This document shows, piece by piece, positions 55,216-63,483 of a stretch of 64,000 nucleotides of DNA. A program made the translations under genes and the position numbers. The number at the start of each line of letters is the position of its first letter. Positions within the stretch are counted from its first letter, which is position 1. Under the pieces are notes generated by a model. The model was given only the letters and a program-made list of their open reading frames with translations. It did no database searches and was not told the origin of the DNA. Source of the DNA: JBEISR01 sp044371425 (GTDB lineage Bacteria > Planctomycetota > Planctomycetia > Pirellulales > Pirellulaceae); NCBI GenBank assembly GCA_044371425.1, contig JBILTR010000001.1, forward strand, positions 558,001 to 622,000, in the 5' to 3' direction.

Positions 55216-57339
55216 TTGGGTCCCTCCCTCCTCTCTCGCCTCGGAATTCAGTCCAAATTGCTCTTGGCCATGCTTCTGCTGACGCTGCTATCGGTCGGCA
55301 CGATGGGGGCCCTTGGTTACCGGTCGGCTCGCGTCACCTTGCGCGAGGGGGCACTGAAGCAACTGGAGGCGGTGCGTCACGCCAAGTCCAGCGCCCTGCG
55401 CGCCATGCTGACGGCGCTGCGCAACCAAGTGCAGGCTCTTTCCGACAGCCAGATCGTCGTCGACAGTACGCTGGCATTCCGTCAGGCCTTCGCCGCTACC
55501 CGCAACCAGCGTCTGGCTCCCGATCAACTGCAAAGGCTCCGGCAGTTCTATCAGGAGCAATTCCTTCCCGAGCTAGCCAAGACGCGCGTTGGCACTCCGG
55601 TATTGGAACAGTACCTGCCGGAGGGACCGGCCGAGCAGTGGTTGCAGTACTTTTATCTGGCGGATAACCAGAATCCTTACAACCAGAAACGCAATCTTGT
55701 CAGTGCTCCTCTGGAGTCGACTGGATACGACGCAGTCCATCAACAGTTTCATCCTCGCTTGGTGCGCGCCTCGCAGCTCTTTCAGTTCGATGACATCCTA
55801 TTGGTTGATGCCGAGACGCTCGACATCCTCTACTCCGTGGAGAAGCAATCCGAGTTCGCCACCAACCTCGACACCGGCCCCTACTCCAACACGCTGCTTG
55901 CGGCTGGCGTAAAGAAGATGATCAAGGCCCGGGATCGCGACGACTTCAAGATCGTCGACTTCGAACCCTACGCGCCGGCGCTTGGGTTGGGGGAAGGCTT
56001 TGCGCTCAGCCCCATCTTCGATGGCCCGGAGATGATCGGGATCCTGGTGCTGCAGTTCCCAAGTTCCAAATTCACCGAGGTGATCACTGGGAATTTCGGA
56101 TGGGAAAAAGAGGGATTGGGGAAAACGGGGGAATGCTACTTGGTTGGTCCTGATTACACCTTCCGCAGTCGCAGCCGCTTCATGGTGGAGGATCCCAAGG
56201 CCTTCATCGCCGAACTGCGCAGTCGCGGGATCAACAAGTCGGTCGTCGATCAGATCGAAAAACAGCAGTCGGTCCTCAATGTCCTAGAAGTGCGCAACGA
56301 CAGCGTCCGCAACGCATTCCAAGGGAAGGAGGGGATCCATGAGACGCTCGACTACCGCGGTCAGCCGGTCCTCAGTTCCTATGGCTCCCTGGAGTTGGAT
56401 TCGCTCCGCTGGGCGGTGATCGCCGAGATAGACAGCGAGGAAGCGTTCCGTCCGATCCGCGACTATGCACGATCCGCCATCCTTCTAGGATCGGGTTTGG
56501 TTCTCGGATCCAGTCTCCTTGCGATCGCGTTGGCTCACCTGCTCAGCCGCCCCCTGCGTCGGCTGACCGAAGGCGCTCGAAGGATCGGACGCGGCGATAC
56601 CTCCGTTCGCATCCCGGTCGTCGGCACCGATGAATACGCAGAGGTGACCGAAGTCTTCAATGAGATGGCAGGTAGCCTCCGGGCGCAGACGAAGCAGCTA
56701 GAAGCAAGGATTCAGGAGAATCAGGAATTGCTGCTGAACATCCTTCCCGAACCGGCGGTGGCCATGCGGCGCGATGGCGATGAAAAGGCGACCAAACAGT
56801 TCGCGGACGTTTCGGTGCTGATGGCCGAAATCGGAGGACTGGAGGCGCTCGGGGAAAAGATGGACGAGAGCCGTGCGATGAGTCTGTTGGGAGACTTGGT
56901 GACGGTTTTCGATGAAGTGGCCGACCGGGTGGGAGTCGAAAAGGTCCGGACGATTGGCGCTTCCTACTTAGCGGTCTGCGGACTTTCGATCCATCGACCC
57001 GATCACCTCAATCGAATCCTTCAGTTCGCCAAGGAGATCACCGAGGTGGTCAACCGAGTCAACCGCGAACATCAGACGCAATTGACCATCGGGATCGGAG
57101 TCAACACAGGGCCTGTGGTTGGTGGTGTCGTGGGTCGCCGGAAATTCCTCTACGACCTTTGGGGCGATACCGTCAATCTGGCAAGTCGCTTGGCTCGCAG
57201 CGGAACCCCGGCCATTCTGGTCACCAAAGATGTCTACGAAAAGACCAAGGATCTGCTCTCCTATCGACCTGGCTCCCCCATGGAAGTCCCCGGCAAAGGA
57301 TCGCTCGCTCACTGGCAACTCGATCCCTCGGATTCCTGA
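55216..57339 (+). CDS. Cache/HAMP class III adenylate-cyclase-like receptor, degenerate active site
   Basis: A 707-aa membrane receptor. The start is TTG at 55216, seven bases after AAGGAG; the upstream ATG at 55200 is out of frame. First helix about 13-33 (KLLLAMLLLTLLSVGTMGAL), a large extracytoplasmic Cache-like sensor to about 415, second helix about 418-440, HAMP (RPLRRLTEGARRIGRGDTSV), then a cyclase homology domain from about 525. In the latter the first metal Asp is Glu538 (VLMAEIGGLEAL; usual FADIVGF), the purine-contacting Lys is Arg578 and the second metal Asp is Ala582 (TIGASYLAV; usual TIGDAY). The transition-state Asn and Arg are kept (LWGDTVNLASRLA). It is therefore probably inactive or altered. 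It is followed 69 bp later by an MscS channel with a CNBD. Confidence 0.88.
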   Translation: MGPSLLSRLGIQSKLLLAMLLLTLLSVGTMGALGYRSARVTLREGALKQLEAVRHAKSSALRAMLTALRNQVQALSDSQIVVDSTLAFRQAFAATRNQRLAPDQLQRLRQFYQEQFLPELAKTRVGTPVLEQYLPEGPAEQWLQYFYLADNQNPYNQKRNLVSAPLESTGYDAVHQQFHPRLVRASQLFQFDDILLVDAETLDILYSVEKQSEFATNLDTGPYSNTLLAAGVKKMIKARDRDDFKIVDFEPYAPALGLGEGFALSPIFDGPEMIGILVLQFPSSKFTEVITGNFGWEKEGLGKTGECYLVGPDYTFRSRSRFMVEDPKAFIAELRSRGINKSVVDQIEKQQSVLNVLEVRNDSVRNAFQGKEGIHETLDYRGQPVLSSYGSLELDSLRWAVIAEIDSEEAFRPIRDYARSAILLGSGLVLGSSLLAIALAHLLSRPLRRLTEGARRIGRGDTSVRIPVVGTDEYAEVTEVFNEMAGSLRAQTKQLEARIQENQELLLNILPEPAVAMRRDGDEKATKQFADVSVLMAEIGGLEALGEKMDESRAMSLLGDLVTVFDEVADRVGVEKVRTIGASYLAVCGLSIHRPDHLNRILQFAKEITEVVNRVNREHQTQLTIGIGVNTGPVVGGVVGRRKFLYDLWGDTVNLASRLARSGTPAILVTKDVYEKTKDLLSYRPGSPMEVPGKGSLAHWQLDPSDS

Positions 57340-57408
57340 TCGGTCGACTCGACTCCTTGCTGCTTTCCAGCGATCCCCAGTCCCCCAATAGCGCAAACGG
57401 TTTTCATC

Positions 57409-58872
57409 ATGGAAACGCTTTGGCAGATCTCCCAAGACCAGCTGATTCCAGCAATCGCTTTGATCGTTGGCTTTCCCTTGCTGATGATCCTTTCGAATGA
57501 GTGGATCCGCGCCTCCGAGGCCAGGGGAGGCAAGCTTCTACCAACCGCTCGTTCGATCCGGCGGTTGGTGATCCCGACGCTTGCGATCTGGGTCTTCCTG
57601 CGCTGGGTGGCAAAGCTGCCCGATGATCATTTGGCGGTGCGGATCGCTGCGACCTTCTTTTGGATCAGTGTTCTAATTGCCGTCCTGAACCTGACCAACG
57701 ATGCGATCTTCGGGAACGCCAATCTGGAGTCCTGGCAGGGACGGATTCCGAAGTTCTTTCGAGACCTGACGCGCCTGGCGCTAATCGCCTTGGGGGCAGC
57801 GATCATCTACTCGCTTGTCTGGAACCAGAACATCAGTGTCGCTCTAACCACCCTGGGGCTGGGAAGCATCGTTATCGGCCTAGCTTTGCAGGAGCCACTA
57901 GGCAACATCGTCTCGGGGATGATGCTGCTGTTCGAGCGACCGCTGAATATCGGCGATTGGGTCAATGTAGGAGGTGTCGTCGGGAAGGTGATCGAGATCA
58001 ATTGGCGTTCGGTCCATATCCAGACACCCACCATGGAATTGCAGATCGTCCCCAACGTGTCGCTCTACAAAGATGCGTTCACCAACCTCTCACGACCCAC
58101 CACCATGCGGACCGACCTATATGAAGTCGGATTCTCCTACGATCATCCCCCCAACCGCGTCAAGCAATTGCTGTTGCAGATGCTGCATGAGACGCCGGGG
58201 GTGCTGAAAGACCCGCCACCTCGGGTTCGAACCGTCAACTACGCTGATTTCTCCATCATCTACCGATTGATCTTTTCGGTCGAATCCCAAGAAATGCTTC
58301 CTGCGACGCGCGATGAGGTGATCACGCGCATTTGGTATGTCGCCAAACGCGAGGGACTAAACATCCCTTTCCCGATTCAGTTGGAATACAGCCCAAGCGA
58401 GTCGATCAGCACGCCAGAGCCGACGGTGGAAGAGCGTCTGGCAGCTTACCCGCGTTTCCAGACGGCACTGGTCCCTGGACTACGCGCTCACCAGGAACCA
58501 CGCACCAAGCAATACGCCGCAGGGGAAGTGCTGCTGCGGGCGGGCGAGCCCAGCCATGGCATCTCCCTGATCGTCTCTGGCGACGCTGTCGTCCAGGCGA
58601 TCGGAGGCGACGGAAATCCAATCACCATCGATACGCTCGATCAAGGTGAGTTTTTCGGAGAGTACGAACTCTCGGGGGATCAGCCCAGCGAAGTGACGGT
58701 GGTGGCTACCAGCGATCTGGTGGTGATCCACTTTCCTCCCGATTCGACATCGCGACTTCTAGAAAAATCGCCCGCCCTCTCACAGCAGGTGGGAGAGGCT
58801 TTATCGAGCCGTCGCAAGGCAGCTCGTGCGGCTCGCGCCATGCAACCCAGCCATGGTTCCGATGTGGAGTAA
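57409..58872 (+). CDS. MscS-family channel with C-terminal cyclic-nucleotide-binding domain
   Basis: A 487-aa protein of the bCNG type (MscS fused to a CNBD). N-terminal helices about 10-30, 45-62 and 80-100, then the MscS pore and beta domain: TTLGLGSIVIGLALQEPLGN, FERPLNIGDWVNVGG, INWRSVHIQTPTMELQIVPN. The CNBD spans about 362-470 (KQYAAGEVLLRAGEPSHGIS). Its phosphate-binding cassette reads GEFFGEYELSGDQPSEVTVV: Glu418 is kept, but the Arg that binds the cyclic phosphate is Ser427 (usual PRSATV becomes PSEVTV). Probably one unit with the upstream cyclase-like receptor. Whether it responds to a nucleotide, another ligand or tension cannot be told. Confidence 0.92.
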   Translation: METLWQISQDQLIPAIALIVGFPLLMILSNEWIRASEARGGKLLPTARSIRRLVIPTLAIWVFLRWVAKLPDDHLAVRIAATFFWISVLIAVLNLTNDAIFGNANLESWQGRIPKFFRDLTRLALIALGAAIIYSLVWNQNISVALTTLGLGSIVIGLALQEPLGNIVSGMMLLFERPLNIGDWVNVGGVVGKVIEINWRSVHIQTPTMELQIVPNVSLYKDAFTNLSRPTTMRTDLYEVGFSYDHPPNRVKQLLLQMLHETPGVLKDPPPRVRTVNYADFSIIYRLIFSVESQEMLPATRDEVITRIWYVAKREGLNIPFPIQLEYSPSESISTPEPTVEERLAAYPRFQTALVPGLRAHQEPRTKQYAAGEVLLRAGEPSHGISLIVSGDAVVQAIGGDGNPITIDTLDQGEFFGEYELSGDQPSEVTVVATSDLVVIHFPPDSTSRLLEKSPALSQQVGEALSSRRKAARAARAMQPSHGSDVE

Positions 58873-59093
58873 AGTGCGCGACGGCGTGCGCCGTTCCTCT
58901 CAAGCAGGGTGGTCATCTCCGCATCACACCGTCGCGTCGCAGTGGGGTGGTGATGTGTTGGCGGTCTGTTGAATTCCGCCAGCCACCGCAATCGCCAGCC
59001 ACCATGACATGACGCTTTTTGTTCCGCCGTTCCTCGACCGGCTCATACAGGCTTCGCCGATTGTCCTTGTGCAATCCACGTCAAGCGATTGCC

Positions 59094-60071
59094 TTAGGCT
59101 TTGCTGAAGCCCAGCCCCATCTGGCGCATGCTTCGACTGCCGTGGCAACCCAGAACGATATGGTCCAGCACATCGATCCCGATCAGTTTCCCGCTATCAA
59201 CCAATCGTTCGGTCACACGCACATCGCACTCGCCAGGGGTTGCGTCTCCTGAGGGATGGTTGTGGACCAGCAGCAGGCTTTTGGCCGATTCCCGAATCGC
59301 GACACGAAATACCTCGCGAGGATGAACCGGGCTGGCATCCAGAATGCCGACGCTGACACGATGCGTTCGCATCGGCTGGTTCTTTGTATTGAGTAGAACG
59401 ATATGAAACTCTTCATGGGTCATCGTGCGCATCAGATCGAGAAACTCGGATTCGCAAAAAGCCACTGCCTGTTCGGGCGTCGTGATGCGAACAGGATCGG
59501 TCGACCGGCGACTGGATCGCTCTACCCTCCTACCCAGCTCCACCGCCGCCATCAGTTGGCAGTAGATGGCTGGCCCAACGACCTTGCTAATCTCTCGCAA
59601 TTCCCCCAGCCCTGCTTGTGCGAATTGGTCCAGCCGATCGGCATAGTGCCTGGCGAGGTTTTCTCCCGCCTGGACTGCCGATTCTCCAGGCTGCCCCACG
59701 CGAATCAGAATGGCCAGTAGTTCCGCCAGCTTCAGCGAACCGGCTCCCTGAGCCAAAAGCCGCTCCCTGGGCCGCTCCTCCTGCGGCGAATGACGTACCT
59801 GCTGACCATGGACCTTCTTGCCGATCCAGGTCCCGAGACTTTCGCAGTCCGATCCGGCGCGCCATCGATAGCGCTGGTCATGGCCTGAACCGTCGCTGTC
59901 GACCCAACCTTCTCGATGCAACTGACCAACCAGGCGGATCAAAAATGGTTTCTTCTCCCAAGGAACCAGCTGCGGCAACTCCTCTCGCAGAAACTCTGGA
60001 TATCCCACCAATGCCTCCAGCACACGTTGGTAGCGCCCCAGCCGATCCGCTTTCTCCAGAAGTTGGCTCAT
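59094..60071 (-). CDS. radC: RadC-family JAB/MPN protein
   Basis: A 325-aa member of the RadC/UPF0758 family. ATG at 60071 (MSQLLEKADRLGRY). About 95 residues precede the usual start; they look like a small helical, perhaps winged, domain. The family body begins at RPRERLLAQGAGSLKLAELL, with helix-hairpin-helix (LREISKVVGPAIYCQLMAAVEL), then the JAMM metal site: Glu in HEEFHIVLLNTKN, His-X-His in VHNHPSGDATPGECD and the following Asp. Function is unsettled: the early DNA-repair role is disputed. Normal RadC is about 225 aa. Convergent with the MscS-CNBD gene. Confidence 0.92.
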   Translation of the reverse strand: MSQLLEKADRLGRYQRVLEALVGYPEFLREELPQLVPWEKKPFLIRLVGQLHREGWVDSDGSGHDQRYRWRAGSDCESLGTWIGKKVHGQQVRHSPQEERPRERLLAQGAGSLKLAELLAILIRVGQPGESAVQAGENLARHYADRLDQFAQAGLGELREISKVVGPAIYCQLMAAVELGRRVERSSRRSTDPVRITTPEQAVAFCESEFLDLMRTMTHEEFHIVLLNTKNQPMRTHRVSVGILDASPVHPREVFRVAIRESAKSLLLVHNHPSGDATPGECDVRVTERLVDSGKLIGIDVLDHIVLGCHGSRSMRQMGLGFSKA

Positions 60072-60510
60072 CGCACACGCTCTCCCAAGTTCTCGGACCG
60101 ATCTCGGCCCCAGCAAAATCCGGTGTTCGTTTGTTCCATTCTTTTGCGGCTGGGGATTTCCTGGCTAGAGGAGGTCGGTAAGCGATTTTTTGCAGATAAA
60201 AATCAAGATATTTTCATTGGATCGATCGATTGGCATCTTGTTCCTGATGGACGACGCGCCTGGTGGACACTTTGCTTTTTGATCCATTTGTTCAGTTCTT
60301 TGGAGCCCCCGAGAGGATGCGGCCGGGATGGCGTGCCGGCCGGGATGGCGTCCTGGCCGGACTCGGGGCTCATGGCGGTACATTTTGGCCGCTGGCAGAA
60401 GTGCACAAGAGACGCAGTGGGGCGATCGGGTGGGGATCCAATGCCCCTTGGTTCCCCGAACGAGTCATTGGGACGGGGGGGCTGGGTACGCGTGGGACGG
60501 TTTGTGGGTT
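60072..60510. other. Intergenic gap with a short GC-rich tandem
   Basis: About 440 bp between two minus-strand genes. An AT-rich stretch at 60185-60220 probably holds the radC promoter, but boxes are not clear. Two copies of GGCCGGGATGGCGT occur at 60321-60334 and 60338-60351 (17-bp period). No gene. Confidence 0.5.
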
Positions 60511-61797
60511 TCAAGCGGAGGGCGGAACGCCGAATCGTCGTCTTCGTTGCTCCAGCGATTGTCGATGGGCATGAGCGACGGCGGCGCGAGCGACCCAACC
60601 GGCGGCCGTGGCGGACTCCTCCATCCCTTTGAGAATTTCCTCCAAGCGTCGCAAATCGTGACAGCCGACGTCCCATCCCGCTCGATACCACAAGTCATAG
60701 CGTCTTTCTGGCGATGCCTCCCCCGTCCTGGCTTGTTCCATCCAGTAGTCCACCACGCGGACGCCTCGCGTGTCCTCTGGATCGGTCAAAGCGTCCCAGT
60801 AGGCAGGGGAGATCTGATGGCTGGTGGGGGGCGAGGCGATCTGCATTAGTCGGTTGGCGGCAAACTTTCGTCCACCCAGGTGAACGCCATGCTTTCGAAG
60901 CCGAACCGATTGGTCGGTAAAAATGCTGGTCGAAAGAGCTTGCACCCAGCAGTCGGATGCCTCCTGCAACTTCTCCTGTCGCAGGGCACCCCAACCAGCG
61001 ACATCCCATGCCCAGGACTGATCCGATCGGCGAGCCAGGAGGTGGTGCACTTCGTCCAGGGCTTCGTCCCATCGCTGAATCAGCCATCGCTGAGGGTCTT
61101 GAGGAAGCAGGAGGTTTTGGAACTGTTCCAGTCGTTCGGAAGGAAACTGCATCGAATCGAAAAGCCACCAACAAAGCTCCCGGTCCCAGTCTACCTGCAG
61201 CCAACGGGCATGCTTGGGGGTCGCCAATCGCGCCGCTTCGGACTGAAGCGCAGCATCGACCCGATCCAGCGCGATCGCATCGAGCGTCCAGCCCATGTCG
61301 CGAAACCATCGCCAGCCCTCTGGGCCTTCCAGATGCTCAAGCTGTACCCTATCGCGCGGTTGTGCATGGGAGGCGACCGATTGAAAAATCCACCGGTCCA
61401 GCGACTGCGATCGGCTCGGTTCGCCAAATGCACTCCACGACTCCCCGCACCACGCCACGCGGCAATGGTCGTAAAGCAGCGCTTCGCTCCATCGGCTCCC
61501 TAGTGGCAGTTGGTCTCCGCCCCCATGGTTCCAATATTGGATCTCCCCGAAATCCCCTTCCGCACCGATACGCACACAAAGCCAATCGCCATAGCCGTTG
61601 GTGATCCACGGCATGCAGTCGGCAGGCATCCCCAGCGGCCAGCGCGTCGGCTGAAGCAGTTCATCGACTCCCATCGGCTGGTGGAAGGCACCGCGGGTCG
61701 ACAGGGGGCCGTCGCCATGGCGCCACCAATCAAGCCATGGGTCGGACCATCGAAGATGGTAGCGGTCGGCCAGCCGCATGGCGAACGCATCTGACAT
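60511..61797 (-). CDS. SMI1/KNR4-like (SUKH) domain protein
   Basis: A 428-aa protein, no signal peptide. ATG at 61797 (MSDAFAMRLADRYHLRW) is used, but lacks an SD, and a TTG at 61905 could start a longer form. The first 150 residues have a SUKH-like core: YHLRWSDPWLDWW near the start, PADCMPWITNGYGDWLCVRI and FGEIQYWNHGGGDQLPLG, the latter matching the 'YGDxx...W.H' segment of SMI1/KNR4 domains. The remaining 280 residues are helical and Trp/Arg-rich with no known motif. SUKH proteins are often immunity or regulatory partners; no toxin gene is seen next to it. Confidence 0.6.
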   Translation of the reverse strand: MSDAFAMRLADRYHLRWSDPWLDWWRHGDGPLSTRGAFHQPMGVDELLQPTRWPLGMPADCMPWITNGYGDWLCVRIGAEGDFGEIQYWNHGGGDQLPLGSRWSEALLYDHCRVAWCGESWSAFGEPSRSQSLDRWIFQSVASHAQPRDRVQLEHLEGPEGWRWFRDMGWTLDAIALDRVDAALQSEAARLATPKHARWLQVDWDRELCWWLFDSMQFPSERLEQFQNLLLPQDPQRWLIQRWDEALDEVHHLLARRSDQSWAWDVAGWGALRQEKLQEASDCWVQALSTSIFTDQSVRLRKHGVHLGGRKFAANRLMQIASPPTSHQISPAYWDALTDPEDTRGVRVVDYWMEQARTGEASPERRYDLWYRAGWDVGCHDLRRLEEILKGMEESATAAGWVARAAVAHAHRQSLEQRRRRFGVPPSA

Positions 61798-62067
61798 CAG
61801 AGAATAACCACGCGCATCGAGAGGAGGGCTGCCCGCGAAAACCTCAGCCGGGAGGCTGGCTCCCTCACATGATCCTACCTGAGTTTTCCGCCGGCTGCGA
61901 AGCAACAGGACGACAAGACCGATCAGGGTAGCAGAAAAGGATTGCCGCCTGAAATGCTCCCGAACGCTTTTCCGCTAAAATTCAGATGGTCGTTGCGGGA
62001 TCGTTGGGCGGCTATCAGGGCAGAGGGACGAAGAGACCTGAAGGGTCTGTAGGAGTTGCGTTGCATC

Positions 62068-63483
62068 ATGGATCGGGAGCCGCCACAAGAAGAGCCAGCT
62101 GGCGTTGATGCGGCCGGAAGGAGCCAGCTGCTGCAAGCCAGTCGGCTCCATCTGGAGAGGATTCAGCTACCCAAGCTGCAGCGTCTTTTGGACCTAGCCC
62201 GCCTGGAAAGCCCTTTCTATCGAGAGCGACTGCGGGATGCACCGGTCAGCTTGCGATCGGTCTCCGATTGGAAGGATCTACCGACCACGGAAAAAGAGGA
62301 TTTGGTCGACCCGGATCACCCCATGGGGTTGGCCAAGCATCATCGGCTGCCACTGGAGTCGTACGCCCGGTACCATCGGACCAGTGGCACCATGGGCAAA
62401 CCGATGGTGATGCTCGACACGCAGGAGGACTGGCGATGGTGGCGGGAAACCTGGCAATGGGTGCTCGACGCCGCCCAGGTCACCAGGCAGGACCGGGTGC
62501 TGATGGCTTTTTCTTTCGGACCTTTCATCGGTTTCTGGTCTGCCCATGATGCCTGTTTGGACCGAGGGGCGATGGTGATCCCGGCCGGTGGGCTTTCCAC
62601 CCCCTCTCGGCTCGACCTTCTCCTGGCATCCCGAGCCACGGTTCTGGCGTCGACCCCTTCCTATGCCCTCCATCTGACCGAATTGGCCCTGGAGAGGAAT
62701 CTTCCGATTGCAGCCAGTCAGCTGCGCACCATTCTGGTAGCGGGAGAGCCAGGTGGAAGTCAGCAAACCGTTCGCAAGATGCTGGAATCCGCTTGGAACG
62801 CCAAGGTCATCGATCATGCCGGTGCCACCGAACTTGGGCCCTGGGGATTTGGCGACTCACAGGGTGCGGGGCTGCGAGTGATTGAGACGGAATTCTTCGC
62901 AGAGTTCCTTCCGTGGGCGCCTGCAGTTTCCCAATGGTCTGCCGAAGATGGTGCGATCTCGCGGTCGGATAGAGACTTGGCGGAAAATTCTTTCGCATCG
63001 CCAGATGCCCTTCACCCTCCATCGCCTACCCATGAACTGGTCCTCACTCCCCTGGGCCGCTTCGGATCGCCATTGATTCGGTATCGCACCGGGGATCTGG
63101 TTCGTCCCGTATTCGAAGCTCACGGTTTCGTGCGCCTCGAAGGGGGAATCCTGGGGCGACGGGATGCGATGTGGGTCATTCGTGGCGTCAACATCTATCC
63201 AGGCAGTGTGGAGACGATCTTGAGGAGCGAATGTGGGGTGCGCGAGTTTCAGGTGCGCGCGGTGCGTCGTGGAGCTCTCGACCAACTGGAAATCGATGTG
63301 GAACCTGGACCGATCTCCCCTCCGCAGATCGCTCAAATCCTTCATGCCCGATTGGCTCTTCGAGTCGACGTTCGGGAAGTAGCCGAGGGCTCGTTGCCTA
63401 GGTCGGAAGGCAAGGCAAAAAGATTTCACGATCAGCGTCCCTCGTCCGCAAACAACCCCCATCAAGAAGACCGTCGAACATGA
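62068..63483 (+). CDS. PaaK-like adenylate-forming CoA ligase
   Basis: A 471-aa member of the phenylacetate-CoA ligase branch of adenylate-forming enzymes, which activate a carboxylic acid with ATP and load CoA. ATG at 62068 follows AGGAG 12 bases upstream. Motifs: PKLQRLLDLARLESPFYRER (typical PaaK opening), YHRTSGTMGKPMVM (P-loop), GEPGGS, GATELGPWGF, RYRTGDLVRP and the C-terminal RDAMWVIRGVNIYPGSVE with LPRSEGKAKRFHD. Its substrate is unknown. Its stop overlaps the next start (ATGA at 63480-63483), so the two are translationally coupled. Confidence 0.9.
   Translation: MDREPPQEEPAGVDAAGRSQLLQASRLHLERIQLPKLQRLLDLARLESPFYRERLRDAPVSLRSVSDWKDLPTTEKEDLVDPDHPMGLAKHHRLPLESYARYHRTSGTMGKPMVMLDTQEDWRWWRETWQWVLDAAQVTRQDRVLMAFSFGPFIGFWSAHDACLDRGAMVIPAGGLSTPSRLDLLLASRATVLASTPSYALHLTELALERNLPIAASQLRTILVAGEPGGSQQTVRKMLESAWNAKVIDHAGATELGPWGFGDSQGAGLRVIETEFFAEFLPWAPAVSQWSAEDGAISRSDRDLAENSFASPDALHPPSPTHELVLTPLGRFGSPLIRYRTGDLVRPVFEAHGFVRLEGGILGRRDAMWVIRGVNIYPGSVETILRSECGVREFQVRAVRRGALDQLEIDVEPGPISPPQIAQILHARLALRVDVREVAEGSLPRSEGKAKRFHDQRPSSANNPHQEDRRT

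Noticed and set aside
58959..58981. TGGCGG/CCGCCA stem after the MscS-CNBD gene as terminator
   Set aside because: Eleven-base loop and no T-run; not convincing.
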